NCBI RefSeq assembly: GCF_020386615.1
Contig: NZ_CP077769.1
Coordinates: 1,054,001 to 1,118,000, forward strand
Reading direction: 5' to 3'
DNA: 64,000 bases
Origin: Chitinophaga pendula
GTDB taxonomy: Bacteria > Bacteroidota > Bacteroidia > Chitinophagales > Chitinophagaceae
Below, in pieces: positions 36,446 to 45,997 of the stretch. The position numbers and the translations under genes were made by a program. How positions within the stretch are numbered: position 1 is the first letter of the stretch; every line of letters begins with the position of its first letter. The notes below the pieces were generated by a model. That model was not told where the DNA came from. It saw only the letters and a program-made list of their open reading frames with translations, and did no database searches.

Positions 36446-36477
36446 CCATTATATATCATAAGATCAGAACAGATCGC

Positions 36478-37002
36478 TTAGAAGGTATAACGGGCAGAAA
36501 TACCACCGATCTCTTCACCGATGAAGTTGGTCTCACCACTGAAATGGAAGAATGGTTTCAGGTCAGCACTCAGGTTCAACGGTATCTTCTTAAATGTATA
36601 CTCTACACCGATGATACCATCCATACCTACAGTAGCATAAGTACCATTACCTTTTCTGTCCCAGCGTTTACGGTCGTAGTCAAAACGATCATAAACCCCA
36701 ATGTGCACACCACCACCTGCATACAGGTTCCATTCCGGATGTCCGAAGGCATTCCAGTGGTACTCATACAACCCGGTGAATGTTACATTCTTGTTGTTAG
36801 TCAGGTTCGTATGCACAATACCTTCAATGGCATGCGGGCCTGACAGGAAATGTTTGATCGTAAAGCCGATCAGGTAAGGGTTGACTCTTACACCCAGCGC
36901 AGTACTGTAATTAGCGACGTCGGAAGAGCGGCTGCGGCGTTGAGCGGTGGCTTGTGTAGCAATTAGTGCAGTAAATGCCAGAAATAACACAAGTTTTTTC
37001 AT
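36478..37002 (-). CDS. Small outer membrane beta-barrel protein, function unknown
   Basis: A 174-residue exported protein. The signal peptide ends near ATAQ (residue 20); the remainder alternates polar and hydrophobic residues in eight or so strands, with YAGGGVHIGVYDRF and MDGIIGVEYTFKKIPLNLSADLKPFF typical of small OmpA/OmpX-like barrels, and ends in Tyr-Thr-Phe, a normal barrel-assembly signal. No binding motif is visible. Monocistronic with a strong terminator. Confidence 0.75.
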   Translation of the reverse strand: MKKLVLFLAFTALIATQATAQRRSRSSDVANYSTALGVRVNPYLIGFTIKHFLSGPHAIEGIVHTNLTNNKNVTFTGLYEYHWNAFGHPEWNLYAGGGVHIGVYDRFDYDRKRWDRKGNGTYATVGMDGIIGVEYTFKKIPLNLSADLKPFFHFSGETNFIGEEIGGISARYTF

Positions 37003-37194
37003 GTTGTTCTTTGTTTATGTTGGTAACTGTTAGACGATATTAGCTATATCTATGACGGTTGGCGGGCCGGTGTAAAGATGATGGTGTATATCTCGTTTTT
37101 TACAATAAATGCATTCCCTTCAATAATAATGCCATTTTTTATAATATGGTAGATATGTGTGTTGTATTTGACAGTTGTTGACAGGAGCAGGCAT

Positions 37195-37253
37195 GACTAG
37201 CCCTTTTCGCCTTCTTAAGACGTGCGAAATGGGCATTACCACTATAACTAGTC
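37195..37253. other. Nested inverted repeat between NhaA and the barrel gene
   Basis: An outer GACTAG/CTAGTC pair (37195-37200, 37248-37253) encloses an 11-bp stem with one mismatch (37200-37210 with 37224-37234). It lies just after the nhaA stop on the minus strand but lacks a U run, so it could be an unusual terminator or another structure. The rest of this 266-bp gap is AT-rich with no gene seen. Confidence 0.45.
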
Positions 37254-37268
37254 AAAAAATTATTCTTC

Positions 37269-38495
37269 TTATTCCTCCTCCTCGTCTTCTTCACCGGCAT
37301 CACCTGGCGTAGCAAATGCCGGATGGGCTACCGGTGCGGGCAACAGGCGGAGAAAAATGAAACCCAGCAGACCGGCGATCAGGGAAGCCAGGATAACAGC
37401 CATCTTGGAGATGACCTGCAGTTCCGCCTCCGAATAGGCCAGCGTAGAGATAAAGATCGACATCGTAAAACCAATACCGGCGATCATGCCAACTCCTACC
37501 AGCTGTGCCCAGCTGGCCTTACCAGGGCGGGCCGCCAGTTTCAGTTTTGTCGCCAGATAAGACAATATGAAGATGCCGAGCGGCTTGCCGATCACCAGGC
37601 CGGCTAGTACCCCGTAGCTGATACTAGACAGGAATACCTGCACCAGGTCAGGAGGAAATACAATAGCTGTATTGGCCAGCGCAAACACCGGCATAATGAG
37701 GAAATTGACAGGGTCGTGCAGGTTATGTATAAGATCGGAGAGCTTGTCGTTCGGGATACAGAAGGCCAGTAACACGCCGGCGATGGTAGCGTGTATTCCG
37801 GAGTTGAAGATGCAATACCATAATATAATGCCGGGCAGGAAATAGAAAAACAGCCTTTTCACCTTCAGTAGGTTCAGCGCTGCCAATAATGCCAGTATAC
37901 CGGCGCCCCCCAGCAGGTAAGCCAGTTTGATTTCATCCGTATAGAAAACAGCGATCGTCAGGATCGCCCCCAGATCATCGATAATAGCGAGTGCCGTCAG
38001 GAAGATCTTCAGGCTTACCGGTACCCGCTTGCCCAGCAGGGAAAGTATTCCCAGGGAGAAGGCGATATCGGTGGCCATCGGGATACCCCAGCCGTGCGCA
38101 TAAGGCCCGCCGCCGTTGAAGATAGCAAAGATGCCGGCGGGAAATACCATCCCACCTGCCGCTGCCAGTACCGGCAGTAATGATTTTTTGATGGAGGATA
38201 ATTCACCTACCGTCAATTCCCGTTTGATCTCCATCCCTACCAGAAAAAAGAACAGTACCATGAAACCGTCGTTGATCCAGTGGAGTAAGGTATGTGGTAG
38301 TTCCAGGGAGGGGAATGGAGAATGGATGGCAGTTTCCCAGAATGCCAAATAAGGTTCCTGCCAGGAAGAATTGGCTATCACCATAGAGATAAAGGTACAA
38401 ATGATCAAAACGATGCCTACCGCGCGGCTGTCTTTCAGAAATTCGTGTAACGGAGATAGTAGTTTCTTTTTGATGCTTTTGATTCCTTTAATCAC
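37269..38495 (-). CDS. nhaA: Na+/H+ antiporter NhaA
   Basis: A 408-residue inner-membrane antiporter with about 12 helices that exports Na+ in exchange for H+. The FFFLVGMEIKRELTVGEL block near 80-97, the ATDIAFSLGIL segment (140s) and the paired acidic residues in ALAIIDDLGAILTIAVFYT (about 169-187) match the ion-binding site of NhaA. The start must be GTG, since the next Met is 38 residues in. The extreme C-terminus is strongly acidic (GEEDEEEE), which is unusual. Confidence 0.95.
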   Translation of the reverse strand: MIKGIKSIKKKLLSPLHEFLKDSRAVGIVLIICTFISMVIANSSWQEPYLAFWETAIHSPFPSLELPHTLLHWINDGFMVLFFFLVGMEIKRELTVGELSSIKKSLLPVLAAAGGMVFPAGIFAIFNGGGPYAHGWGIPMATDIAFSLGILSLLGKRVPVSLKIFLTALAIIDDLGAILTIAVFYTDEIKLAYLLGGAGILALLAALNLLKVKRLFFYFLPGIILWYCIFNSGIHATIAGVLLAFCIPNDKLSDLIHNLHDPVNFLIMPVFALANTAIVFPPDLVQVFLSSISYGVLAGLVIGKPLGIFILSYLATKLKLAARPGKASWAQLVGVGMIAGIGFTMSIFISTLAYSEAELQVISKMAVILASLIAGLLGFIFLRLLPAPVAHPAFATPGDAGEEDEEEE

Positions 38496-38585
38496 AGGCT
38501 ATAATTTAAAGATGAACAATTGCGGAGGGTACAAAAATAGCAATTTAGCCGGATTAGGTCTGGCGTCCCCCTTATGGTATAAACA

Positions 38586-38620
38586 CAACAGCCGGCAACA
38601 AGGATCGTTGCCGGCTGTTG
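38586..38620 (-). terminator. Terminator after the OstA-like gene
   Basis: A perfect 14-bp stem (CAACAGCCGGCAAC with GTTGCCGGCTGTTG) closes a 7-nt loop, the strongest hairpin in the window. The minus-strand tract after it is only moderately U-rich. Confidence 0.8.
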
Positions 38621-38642
38621 CAGGATAAAGTGGTGAAGGTCG

Positions 38643-40532
38643 TTAGTGACCGATCAACTCATATTTTGACTTGGGCCTACGTTTGATATCCCAGTGGAAG
38701 TTTTCTAACAGCAGTTCATCCTTAGGCCGTTGGGTAAAAGGATACATGGTCCCTTCCGGCTGTTTGATGAAGTTGATCTTATACAGTTCGCTTTCTTTGA
38801 AATGTATATCTATAATAGCCGATTGCGATCGGTTCACGCTGATGAACCCTCCTCCGTCGTCTTTTATATAATATATACTTTCCGCGTTGCCGTCGACGTG
38901 CATCCAATCCAGGTTTTCACCGGCGAAGTAACCCATGATGGTGTTCCCTTTGATTTGGTTGTACAGTTCGGGAGCTGCTTCGTTGATGATCAGCGCATTC
39001 TGGTTCAGCAATATCTTATCGGCTTTCTGGTCTTTGGTGAACATGAGGATGGTATCTCCGCTCAGCTGATTACCGTTGGCCCAGAGTACGGGATTGTAGA
39101 AAAAGCGGAAGGTGGAGTCCAGGGTAGAGTAGTATACGCTGTCTGCTACTCCTTGCAGGGAGTCAGAAAAGATCCTGACATGGTGATAGGCCAGTATGTA
39201 CCGCTTCTCGGTAGTGTCTTTTGGTAAGGCCGCCGCATGTTTGCCGGTATCTGCCGGCATGACGATGGGGGAGAGGCTATCCTTTTTGACGACCGGTACC
39301 GGGATACTGGAAGGGGCCGGCGGCAGCGTGTCCTTTTCAGGGGTACGCAGACTGTCAGGCTGCTTGGGCAAGGGGATCGAGTCTGTCGCATCGAGCTTTT
39401 TGGCAAAGCTGTTCCTGGCAGCAGGTAGTCCTTCTTTGACGCCCGGTGGAATACTATCCTTGGGAGACAGGTTCGCTTTTTTGAGAGCCGGTTTAGCCTT
39501 GAGGGTATCTTTAGGTGGTTTGGGCTTGATCGTATCGGGACGGAATACACCGGAGTACATGGTATCCGCCACCATATATAAGGTGTCCTTGCTCCGTTCC
39601 AGTATCATGAGTGGTTTCTGCGTAGCCATGACCGTTTTGGTGGTCTGGTTCACGATCCCGTAGTTGGAGAGCAGCGACATTTTCTGTGCCGTGTCGCGAT
39701 AGATCATATTACCAGTCGCATAGGCCATCCCCGTTTGTTTGTTCATCTCGATATTGTCTGCCGTGATGGTGGCAGTGCTATCTTCAATAATGGGCCGGCC
39801 GGCGAAATTGCCCTGTCCGCTTTCCGTATTGTAAAAACCGGAGGTGGTATACATCACTGTCTTGCCGTCGTTGATAGTGGTTGGCGCAACGATAGTAGCC
39901 AGTTTCGTCTCTGTATTATAGAGTAGGGTATCGGTGGTAAGGGTATATTCCGGATCTACCAGCAGTACGTCTTTTTTGAAGTATACATCTTTGGTATCTG
40001 CATAATAGTACCCTTCATGGCTGGTCAGGGTGGTCTTACCGTTGACCAGTTTACCACCGGTGAAGTAGGTACCCATTTTAGCATTCATATCATAGTTCAG
40101 CTCCGGGCCGGTGATGGTGACTTTACCATCGGTCAGGCGGGCATTCCCTTTCAGGTTGGCCTGACGGGTGTTGCCTTCGTAGTGGAGGTAGTCGCCATAG
40201 GTATGGATGCTGTCGGCCTGGTTGATATGTACGCGGCCGTAGGCATCTACAGTATTGGCTGCACGGTCTATCAGGGCGCTGTCGCAGTAGAACAGGGTGG
40301 TACCCTGGCGGAAGATGGCGTTGCCGATAAATTTGGTTTTCTCTATACCATTGACTTTAACGCCGTTCATGACTTCGGCATTCTGTATATAGATAACGGT
40401 GGTAGAGTCGCCTTGTTTTTTGGGTTCGGTGGGTGTCTGCTGTGCATGCGCAGGCAGCAGATACCCCAGGCATAGGAGTGCCAGCAGAAGGACGGAGCGA
40501 ACACCGGCCGGTTTACTTATGTGGTGGATCAT
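38643..40532 (-). CDS. OstA/LptA-like periplasmic protein with extended C-terminus
   Basis: A 629-residue exported protein (signal ending near AHAQQ, residue 31). The first half shows OstA/LptA N-terminal repeats (GNAIFRQGTTLFYCDSALID, NAVDAYGRVHINQADSIHTYGD, GNARLTDGKVTI), the beta-jelly-roll that carries lipopolysaccharide across the periplasm. A Pro/Lys/Ser-rich linker (about 330-430) leads to a second OstA-like segment. Its stop overlaps nothing, but its start overlaps the end of the MCE gene by 4 nt, and LptD is nearby, supporting a role in outer-membrane lipid traffic. Confidence 0.85.
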   Translation of the reverse strand: MIHHISKPAGVRSVLLLALLCLGYLLPAHAQQTPTEPKKQGDSTTVIYIQNAEVMNGVKVNGIEKTKFIGNAIFRQGTTLFYCDSALIDRAANTVDAYGRVHINQADSIHTYGDYLHYEGNTRQANLKGNARLTDGKVTITGPELNYDMNAKMGTYFTGGKLVNGKTTLTSHEGYYYADTKDVYFKKDVLLVDPEYTLTTDTLLYNTETKLATIVAPTTINDGKTVMYTTSGFYNTESGQGNFAGRPIIEDSTATITADNIEMNKQTGMAYATGNMIYRDTAQKMSLLSNYGIVNQTTKTVMATQKPLMILERSKDTLYMVADTMYSGVFRPDTIKPKPPKDTLKAKPALKKANLSPKDSIPPGVKEGLPAARNSFAKKLDATDSIPLPKQPDSLRTPEKDTLPPAPSSIPVPVVKKDSLSPIVMPADTGKHAAALPKDTTEKRYILAYHHVRIFSDSLQGVADSVYYSTLDSTFRFFYNPVLWANGNQLSGDTILMFTKDQKADKILLNQNALIINEAAPELYNQIKGNTIMGYFAGENLDWMHVDGNAESIYYIKDDGGGFISVNRSQSAIIDIHFKESELYKINFIKQPEGTMYPFTQRPKDELLLENFHWDIKRRPKSKYELIGH

Positions 40533-41530
40533 TGTGCCGTTGCTGATGAATCTGAAGGAATAGGCCTTACTTTATCTTTTCTGCCAAACAGGGAGAAATG
40601 CACATAACGTTTCGGATTCACACGCAGGTCTTCCAGGAGTTTGTTGAGGCTGTTGAGTGAGCTCTGCAGGTTGTTGTATACCTTTTTGTCATTCATCAGC
40701 AGTCCGAGTGTACCGTCTGTACTGTTCACTTTGGCTACTACCTGGTTCAGGTTGGTAGCTGCCTGTTGCAATTGTGCGAGTGTAGCTTCCAGTTCGCCGT
40801 TGGTGAGTGTCTTAGTGGCCTTTTCGGCATTGCCGAGTATGTTGGAGATCTTCTCGTTATTATTTTTCAGGTTGCCCGTCACAGATGCGAGGTTATTCAG
40901 CGTGGTCTGAATATTTCCTTTGTTAGGATCCATCATATTGCTCAGGGAAGCAGAAGTACGGTTGAAGTTCTGCATGGTATGTGCAAAATCACCGATGGCA
41001 TCACGGAGGTTACCTTTGGTGGTCGTGTCAAAGATTGAGTTGACAGTCAGCAGCACAGAGTCAACAGAAGATAAGGTAGTCTCCAGTTTTTTCACCAGCG
41101 GGTTGAGCTGTTCTTTGAGTGCGTCGGTGATGGAGCCATCTACGGCTGCGTATACGGTGTCTTTGTTCTTGAGATATTCATTAGCGTTACCGAAGTCGAG
41201 CTGTACCGCTTTGGTACCCAGCAGGTCGCTGGTAATGCGGGCTACGGAGTTGCGGGGGATCTCTATTTTTTTGGTGATGGTCAGTGTTACCAGTATTTTA
41301 CCGGCACTCTGGTCGAGTACTTCCAGGGAAGATACGTTGCCGACGGTAAGACCGTTCACCTGTACAGCATTGGAAGGTTGGAGGCCGTTTACCTGTTTGT
41401 ATACGGCATAGATGGTTTTGTCGGATGAAAAAAGGCGCTTTCCTTTCAGCAGATTAAAGCCAAACACCAGCAATACGATCGCCAGTACAGTAAGAATGCC
41501 TACTTTAGTTTCGTTAGATACTTTAAGCAT
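40529..41530 (-). CDS. MlaD/MCE family protein
   Basis: A 333-residue protein with one N-terminal transmembrane helix (about 9-27) and an MCE domain (about 35-115: YAVYKQVNGLQPSNAVQVNGLTVGNVSSL), then a long coiled helical region to about 300. MCE proteins are the substrate-binding part of lipid transporters such as Mla and form hexameric rings or tubes. The ATPase and permease partners are not beside it. It overlaps the OstA-like gene by 4 nt, implying translational coupling. Confidence 0.92.
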   Translation of the reverse strand: MLKVSNETKVGILTVLAIVLLVFGFNLLKGKRLFSSDKTIYAVYKQVNGLQPSNAVQVNGLTVGNVSSLEVLDQSAGKILVTLTITKKIEIPRNSVARITSDLLGTKAVQLDFGNANEYLKNKDTVYAAVDGSITDALKEQLNPLVKKLETTLSSVDSVLLTVNSIFDTTTKGNLRDAIGDFAHTMQNFNRTSASLSNMMDPNKGNIQTTLNNLASVTGNLKNNNEKISNILGNAEKATKTLTNGELEATLAQLQQAATNLNQVVAKVNSTDGTLGLLMNDKKVYNNLQSSLNSLNKLLEDLRVNPKRYVHFSLFGRKDKVRPIPSDSSATAQ

Positions 41531-41631
41531 GATATAAGTATACGTTCACGCAAAAATAGTTAAAAAGCAGGTGCGGGGAGTAAACAGGGGAAAATGTTGG
41601 GGAGAAAAAGTGGAGAGGGGGTTATTATCGC

Positions 41632-42954
41632 TTACATGTCTACACGGACACCATTTTTGAACAGTACGATGAAGGCGTCGTCGAAGCCGGCACTCTTGGC
41701 ATGCCGCAGTGCAATGCCCGCTTCTCTTTCCCGGGGAAAGTTACCCCAGAGGTATTTATTGAGCTTTTTACCATTGAGTATGACCTGTTCCCGGTCGATA
41801 TCACCTTTTAGCTTTTTAAAAATGGCAGCGCCGGGACGATAGTCCCGGTCGCTAACCAATAATTGAATTCTGTAGTTGGCGCCTTTATCGGTGGCTGCTT
41901 TGCCGATCGGCTTACTGGCCGGTGTCTCCTGAATAGGTTGCATCACCGCTTTGGGCGTGTTGTTACGTATATTGCTGGGCGGTGGTGGTGTGTTGGCAGG
42001 GGTGGGTGCCGAAGCTGGAGGTGCGGGCATTGTCTCCTGGGGAGTAGCTGCAGGCGTATTGCCGAAACGCTCCAGGTCTTCGCGGTAGCGTTTGATGGCA
42101 CGGAAGATGGCCATCGCCGATTCCTGCTGCCCGTTGGCAGAGTTGAGATATTCCTCTTCTTCAGGATTGCTGATAAATCCCAGCTCTACCAGTACACTTG
42201 GCATCGCAGTGGCTTGCAATACCCATATCCCTTTTTCATTCCGCTGACGGGCGCCCCGGCTGATGCGGCCTACTTTGGTAAATTCTTCTTCTACCATAGA
42301 AGAGAGCTTGAGGCTCTGGTCGAAGAATACGTTACGCAAGGTGTTGAGCAGGATGAAGGTCTCCGGGTCGGATACATCGATCACCTGTTTGGCTTCTTCC
42401 GAGCTGGCATCCAGCATGATCACCGAGCTTTCACGCAGGGACTGCATCTTGGCATTGTTCTTACTGGTAGCCCAGATGTAGGTCTCCGTACCCTTTGCTT
42501 CGCTGGGATAGTAAGCATATACCGGTTGTTTGACGGTTACTTTCTTACGGCCTTTTTTACGTACAAGGGTCTTGTAGTCTACTATCTTTCTAACCTTGGC
42601 GGCAGAGTTACAGTGGATAGAAATAAACAGATCGCCTTTGGCATCGTTGGCAATCTTAGCTTTAAGGCGGGGATCGTCAAAGCGATCCACTTTTCGTGTA
42701 TACACCACTTTTACATCCGGCATATACTCTTCAATGATCTTTCCAAGTTTCAGGGCTACATCGAGGGTCACTTCTTTTTCCGTGGAATAGCTACCCCTGG
42801 CGCCGATATCGTGGCCTCCGTGACCGGCATCGATCACGATCGTTTTGAGTGGTTTATCCTGTTTCCTATCAACAGGATTGTTTTTAGCATGAATAAATAA
42901 GGTACAGGTCAGTAATGTTCCAAATCCTAAGGTCCAAAATCGGTTCCAGCGCAT
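41632..42954 (-). CDS. N-acetylmuramoyl-L-alanine amidase (AmiC type) with SPOR-like tail
   Basis: A 441-residue periplasmic hydrolase from ATG 42954, directly before the signal peptide. The amidase_3 domain (about 30-270) has the zinc ligands His in DAGHGGHD, Glu in STEKEVTLDVA and His in SIHCNSA, and the catalytic Glu in LVELGFISN. It cuts the stem peptide from peptidoglycan, usually at division. A Pro-rich linker (about 290-345) leads to a SPOR-like domain (YRIQLLVSDRDYRPGAAIF...) that may target it to septal glycan. The next genes downstream are MCE and OstA-like. Confidence 0.92.
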   Translation of the reverse strand: MRWNRFWTLGFGTLLTCTLFIHAKNNPVDRKQDKPLKTIVIDAGHGGHDIGARGSYSTEKEVTLDVALKLGKIIEEYMPDVKVVYTRKVDRFDDPRLKAKIANDAKGDLFISIHCNSAAKVRKIVDYKTLVRKKGRKKVTVKQPVYAYYPSEAKGTETYIWATSKNNAKMQSLRESSVIMLDASSEEAKQVIDVSDPETFILLNTLRNVFFDQSLKLSSMVEEEFTKVGRISRGARQRNEKGIWVLQATAMPSVLVELGFISNPEEEEYLNSANGQQESAMAIFRAIKRYREDLERFGNTPAATPQETMPAPPASAPTPANTPPPPSNIRNNTPKAVMQPIQETPASKPIGKAATDKGANYRIQLLVSDRDYRPGAAIFKKLKGDIDREQVILNGKKLNKYLWGNFPREREAGIALRHAKSAGFDDAFIVLFKNGVRVDM

Positions 42955-43105
42955 GATTCTGATTTTAATGGGTTGCTTTTTTACACGAATAATTAATTTC
43001 AATAAATAATAATTTTCGGCTAATACTATCATCTAAGGCATATCTTTCTACGGTTATTATTATCATTTTCCTGCAGCGAGGGATAATAATTTGTATAAAA
43101 ACATG

Positions 43106-43113
43106 TAGGTTTG
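43106..43113 (+). promoter_or_regulatory. -7 element of lptD
   Basis: TAGGTTTG matches the -7 consensus 14 bp before the lptD ATG, which would give a very short leader. No -33 at the expected distance. The gap is shared with the divergent amidase gene. Confidence 0.4.
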
Positions 43114-43127
43114 TGCCCGCTTGACAC

Positions 43128-45917
43128 ATGAGCCCTCAGCACAAAAATAATTATAAAAAGTTTTTAAGGCCAGTGTACCTGTTGTCAGCAGGTATACTAA
43201 TCGCCTTTCCTGTTATTATAGATGCCATTGCAGCCCCTGCGATGCATCCTTTGCGTCTTTTTAACAAAAGTTTCACAGATACAGTAAAGCCAGCCGCTAA
43301 AGATACAACGCCCCGTCTGAAGGATACGACTCCTATAAAGACCCTGCGTCGTGATACCCTGCCCGGTATCGGGGCAGACACATCGCTGGCTGCTACAGAT
43401 ACTTCCGGCGTTACCGTGGATAGCATACATATGTACCAGGTGTCCAAAGATAGCCTGGATGCTCCTGTGAGCTATAAGGCCAAAGACTCCATCATACTGA
43501 TGGTACCTGATAAACGCTTTTATCTGTACGGAACTGCTAATACTAAATATAAACAGATCGAACTGACTGCCGAAAGGATGAACTTTGCGCAGGCCACCGG
43601 GGTGCTGGAAGCTACCACTGCCCGGGATACTGCCGGTAAGCCCTACGGACGCCCCGTGATGAATGATGGTGGTCAAAGTTTCGAATCCGATACCCTGCGT
43701 TATAACTTCGGTACCCAGAAAGCGAAGATATACAATACCCGTTCCCAATATGGCGAAGGTTTTATCAACAGTGCCCAAATCAAGAAAGCGCCAGATAACA
43801 CCATCTTCGGTTTCAAGAATGGCTATACTACCTGTAACCTGGATACGCCTCACTTTCAGTTCAGGGCCCGCCGTATTAAAGTGATCCCTGATAAGCTGAT
43901 CATTTCCGGATCGGCCAACCTGGAGATCGCCGGCGTACCTACTCCTCTATATATACCATTTGCCATCTTCCCGATCACCCAGGGCCAACGTTCCGGTATA
44001 CTGCCGCCACAATTTGTGGTGAACCAGCAGAAAGGGGTGGGCCTCGAGAATGGCGGTTACTATTTAGGACTGGGTGAGCACCTGGATGTGACCTTGCGGG
44101 GAGACGTCTATTCTTACGGTAGCTGGAGCCTCACCGCCAGCCCGACCTATCGCAAGCGCTATAGATATAATGGCGGGTTGAACCTGAGTTTTGCCAACAC
44201 CCGCTTCGGAGACCCGACGGTTAAAACAGAATTCAGCCGTTCCCGTGACTTCCGTGTGATGTGGAACCACAGTATGGACAGTAAGGCCCGTCCGGGAGTG
44301 AACTTCAGCGCCAACGTAAACTTTGGTACTTCCTCCTTCAACCGCTTTAACGTATACGACTATAATACCCGTGTAAACAATAACATCGGTTCTTCTATCA
44401 GTTACTCAAAAACCTGGCAGGGTAAACCTTTCAACCTGACCATGAACATGAGCCATCAGCAGAACCTGTCTACCAGGGATGTGAATATCACTTTCCCGGA
44501 TGGGTCGTTCACGGTCAATACCATCTATCCTTTCCAGCCCAAAGAGCTGATAGGCCGGGCGAAATGGTATCATAAGATCGGTATTTCTTACAATGGCCAG
44601 TTGCGTAACCGTGCCGACTTCAAGGACAGTATGTTCCTGAAGCCCGAGATGTTCGACCGCCTGCAGACAGGTATACAGCATAGCGTGCCGATCTCTTTCT
44701 CCATCCCTGTATTTAAGAACTTTACCTTCTCTCCCGGTATCAGCTATAATGAATACTGGTATACCCGTAAGTTCACCAGGAGCTGGAACCCTACCAAGCG
44801 GGTAAGTGTAGACTCCATCGGTGGTATTGATACGACCAGCCAGTTTGGTTTCTTCACTGCCAGAGAGGTGAGCTTTAACGCTTCGCTGAATACATCCATC
44901 TATGGGATGTATGCCTTTAAGAAAAATTCCAAGATCAAGGCGATCCGTCACGTGGTACGTCCGACGGTGAGCATGAACTATAAGCCAGACCTGGCCAAAG
45001 CCTATTATTACGATCTGCAGTATAACCGGATCGGCGATAAGCAGCGGGTATCTTATTTCCCTAACTCAGTGATCGGGGTACCTACGGAGGGGACCTTCGG
45101 CGGTATCTCCTTCCAGATCGACAACAACCTGGAAATGAAGGTGGCGTCGAAAAAGGATACCTCGGCCAATAAGGAAAAAAAGGTCAAACTCCTGGATGGT
45201 TTCGGTATCAGTGGTAACTACAATCTGATGAGCGACTCGTTCAAGCTGAGCACTTTTAACATCTATGCACGTACTAACCTGTTTGATAAGCTCAACATCT
45301 CTGCCAATGGTACGATCGATCCTTATGTGGTGAACAGCCGCGGCGTAAGGGTGGACCGCTATGTGTGGCAGGATGGTAAGTTCAGCCTGGGCAGGCTGAC
45401 CAATGCCAACATCTCGATGAGTACCTCTTTTCAGTCCAGTGATAAGAAGAGTAAGAAAAAGCAGCAGGAGCTGGATAAGATATCACAGGATCAGAGTACG
45501 GATGCTGCCTTCCAAGCACAGCAGCGACAGTTGCAGATGGTACGTAACAACCCTGGCGAATATGTAGACTTTGATATTCCCTGGCGTATAGATATTTCTT
45601 ACAGCTTGTCCTTCAGCAAACAGATATTACCGGATTCCGGCGGATTGGTGAATAGCTTCAACCAGTACCTGAGTTTCAACGGCGACTTCAGCCTGACACC
45701 GAAGTGGAAGGTAGGTCTGAACAGTGGTTTTGACTTCGTGAATAAGCAGATCGCTTACACGAACATGTACATCTCCCGCGATCTGCACTGTTGGCAGATG
45801 TCTATCAACCTGATCCCGTTTGGTACTTTCCGCCAGTTCAGTATTACGATCAACCCGAAATCCGGCTTGCTCAGAGACCTCCGTATCAATCGAACGCGGC
45901 AGTTCTTCGATCTTTAG
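43128..45917 (+). CDS. lptD: LPS assembly protein LptD, Bacteroidetes type
   Basis: A 929-residue outer-membrane protein. After a signal region (about 10-35) and a Thr/Asp-rich linker with DTTP repeats comes an OstA/LptA-like domain (about 115-270), then a large barrel (about 280-925) carrying the conserved VPTPLYIPFAIFPI...RSGILPP segment near residue 270-290 that is typical of LptD. It inserts lipopolysaccharide into the outer leaflet together with LptE, which is not seen here. It is divergent from the amidase/MCE/OstA-like genes. Confidence 0.9.
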   Translation: MSPQHKNNYKKFLRPVYLLSAGILIAFPVIIDAIAAPAMHPLRLFNKSFTDTVKPAAKDTTPRLKDTTPIKTLRRDTLPGIGADTSLAATDTSGVTVDSIHMYQVSKDSLDAPVSYKAKDSIILMVPDKRFYLYGTANTKYKQIELTAERMNFAQATGVLEATTARDTAGKPYGRPVMNDGGQSFESDTLRYNFGTQKAKIYNTRSQYGEGFINSAQIKKAPDNTIFGFKNGYTTCNLDTPHFQFRARRIKVIPDKLIISGSANLEIAGVPTPLYIPFAIFPITQGQRSGILPPQFVVNQQKGVGLENGGYYLGLGEHLDVTLRGDVYSYGSWSLTASPTYRKRYRYNGGLNLSFANTRFGDPTVKTEFSRSRDFRVMWNHSMDSKARPGVNFSANVNFGTSSFNRFNVYDYNTRVNNNIGSSISYSKTWQGKPFNLTMNMSHQQNLSTRDVNITFPDGSFTVNTIYPFQPKELIGRAKWYHKIGISYNGQLRNRADFKDSMFLKPEMFDRLQTGIQHSVPISFSIPVFKNFTFSPGISYNEYWYTRKFTRSWNPTKRVSVDSIGGIDTTSQFGFFTAREVSFNASLNTSIYGMYAFKKNSKIKAIRHVVRPTVSMNYKPDLAKAYYYDLQYNRIGDKQRVSYFPNSVIGVPTEGTFGGISFQIDNNLEMKVASKKDTSANKEKKVKLLDGFGISGNYNLMSDSFKLSTFNIYARTNLFDKLNISANGTIDPYVVNSRGVRVDRYVWQDGKFSLGRLTNANISMSTSFQSSDKKSKKKQQELDKISQDQSTDAAFQAQQRQLQMVRNNPGEYVDFDIPWRIDISYSLSFSKQILPDSGGLVNSFNQYLSFNGDFSLTPKWKVGLNSGFDFVNKQIAYTNMYISRDLHCWQMSINLIPFGTFRQFSITINPKSGLLRDLRINRTRQFFDL

Positions 45918-45971
45918 CGTAACATAATTGAACGTAACATAATATTACGGGCAGGTGTATCCTGCCATTGA

Positions 45972-45997
45972 CGGCAGGGGTGTTTACTCCTGCCGTT
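45972..45997. terminator. Hairpin between convergent lptD and AraC genes
   Basis: ACGGCAGG and CCTGCCGT pair around a 10-nt loop that contains the stop codon of the minus-strand AraC gene. A directly repeated CGTAACATAAT lies between it and the lptD stop. Confidence 0.5.

Noticed and set aside
41863..42900. 345-codon open frame opposite the amidase gene
   Set aside because: It overlaps the conserved amidase domain on the other strand; its Gly/Arg-rich and His/Phe-rich translation has no family features.
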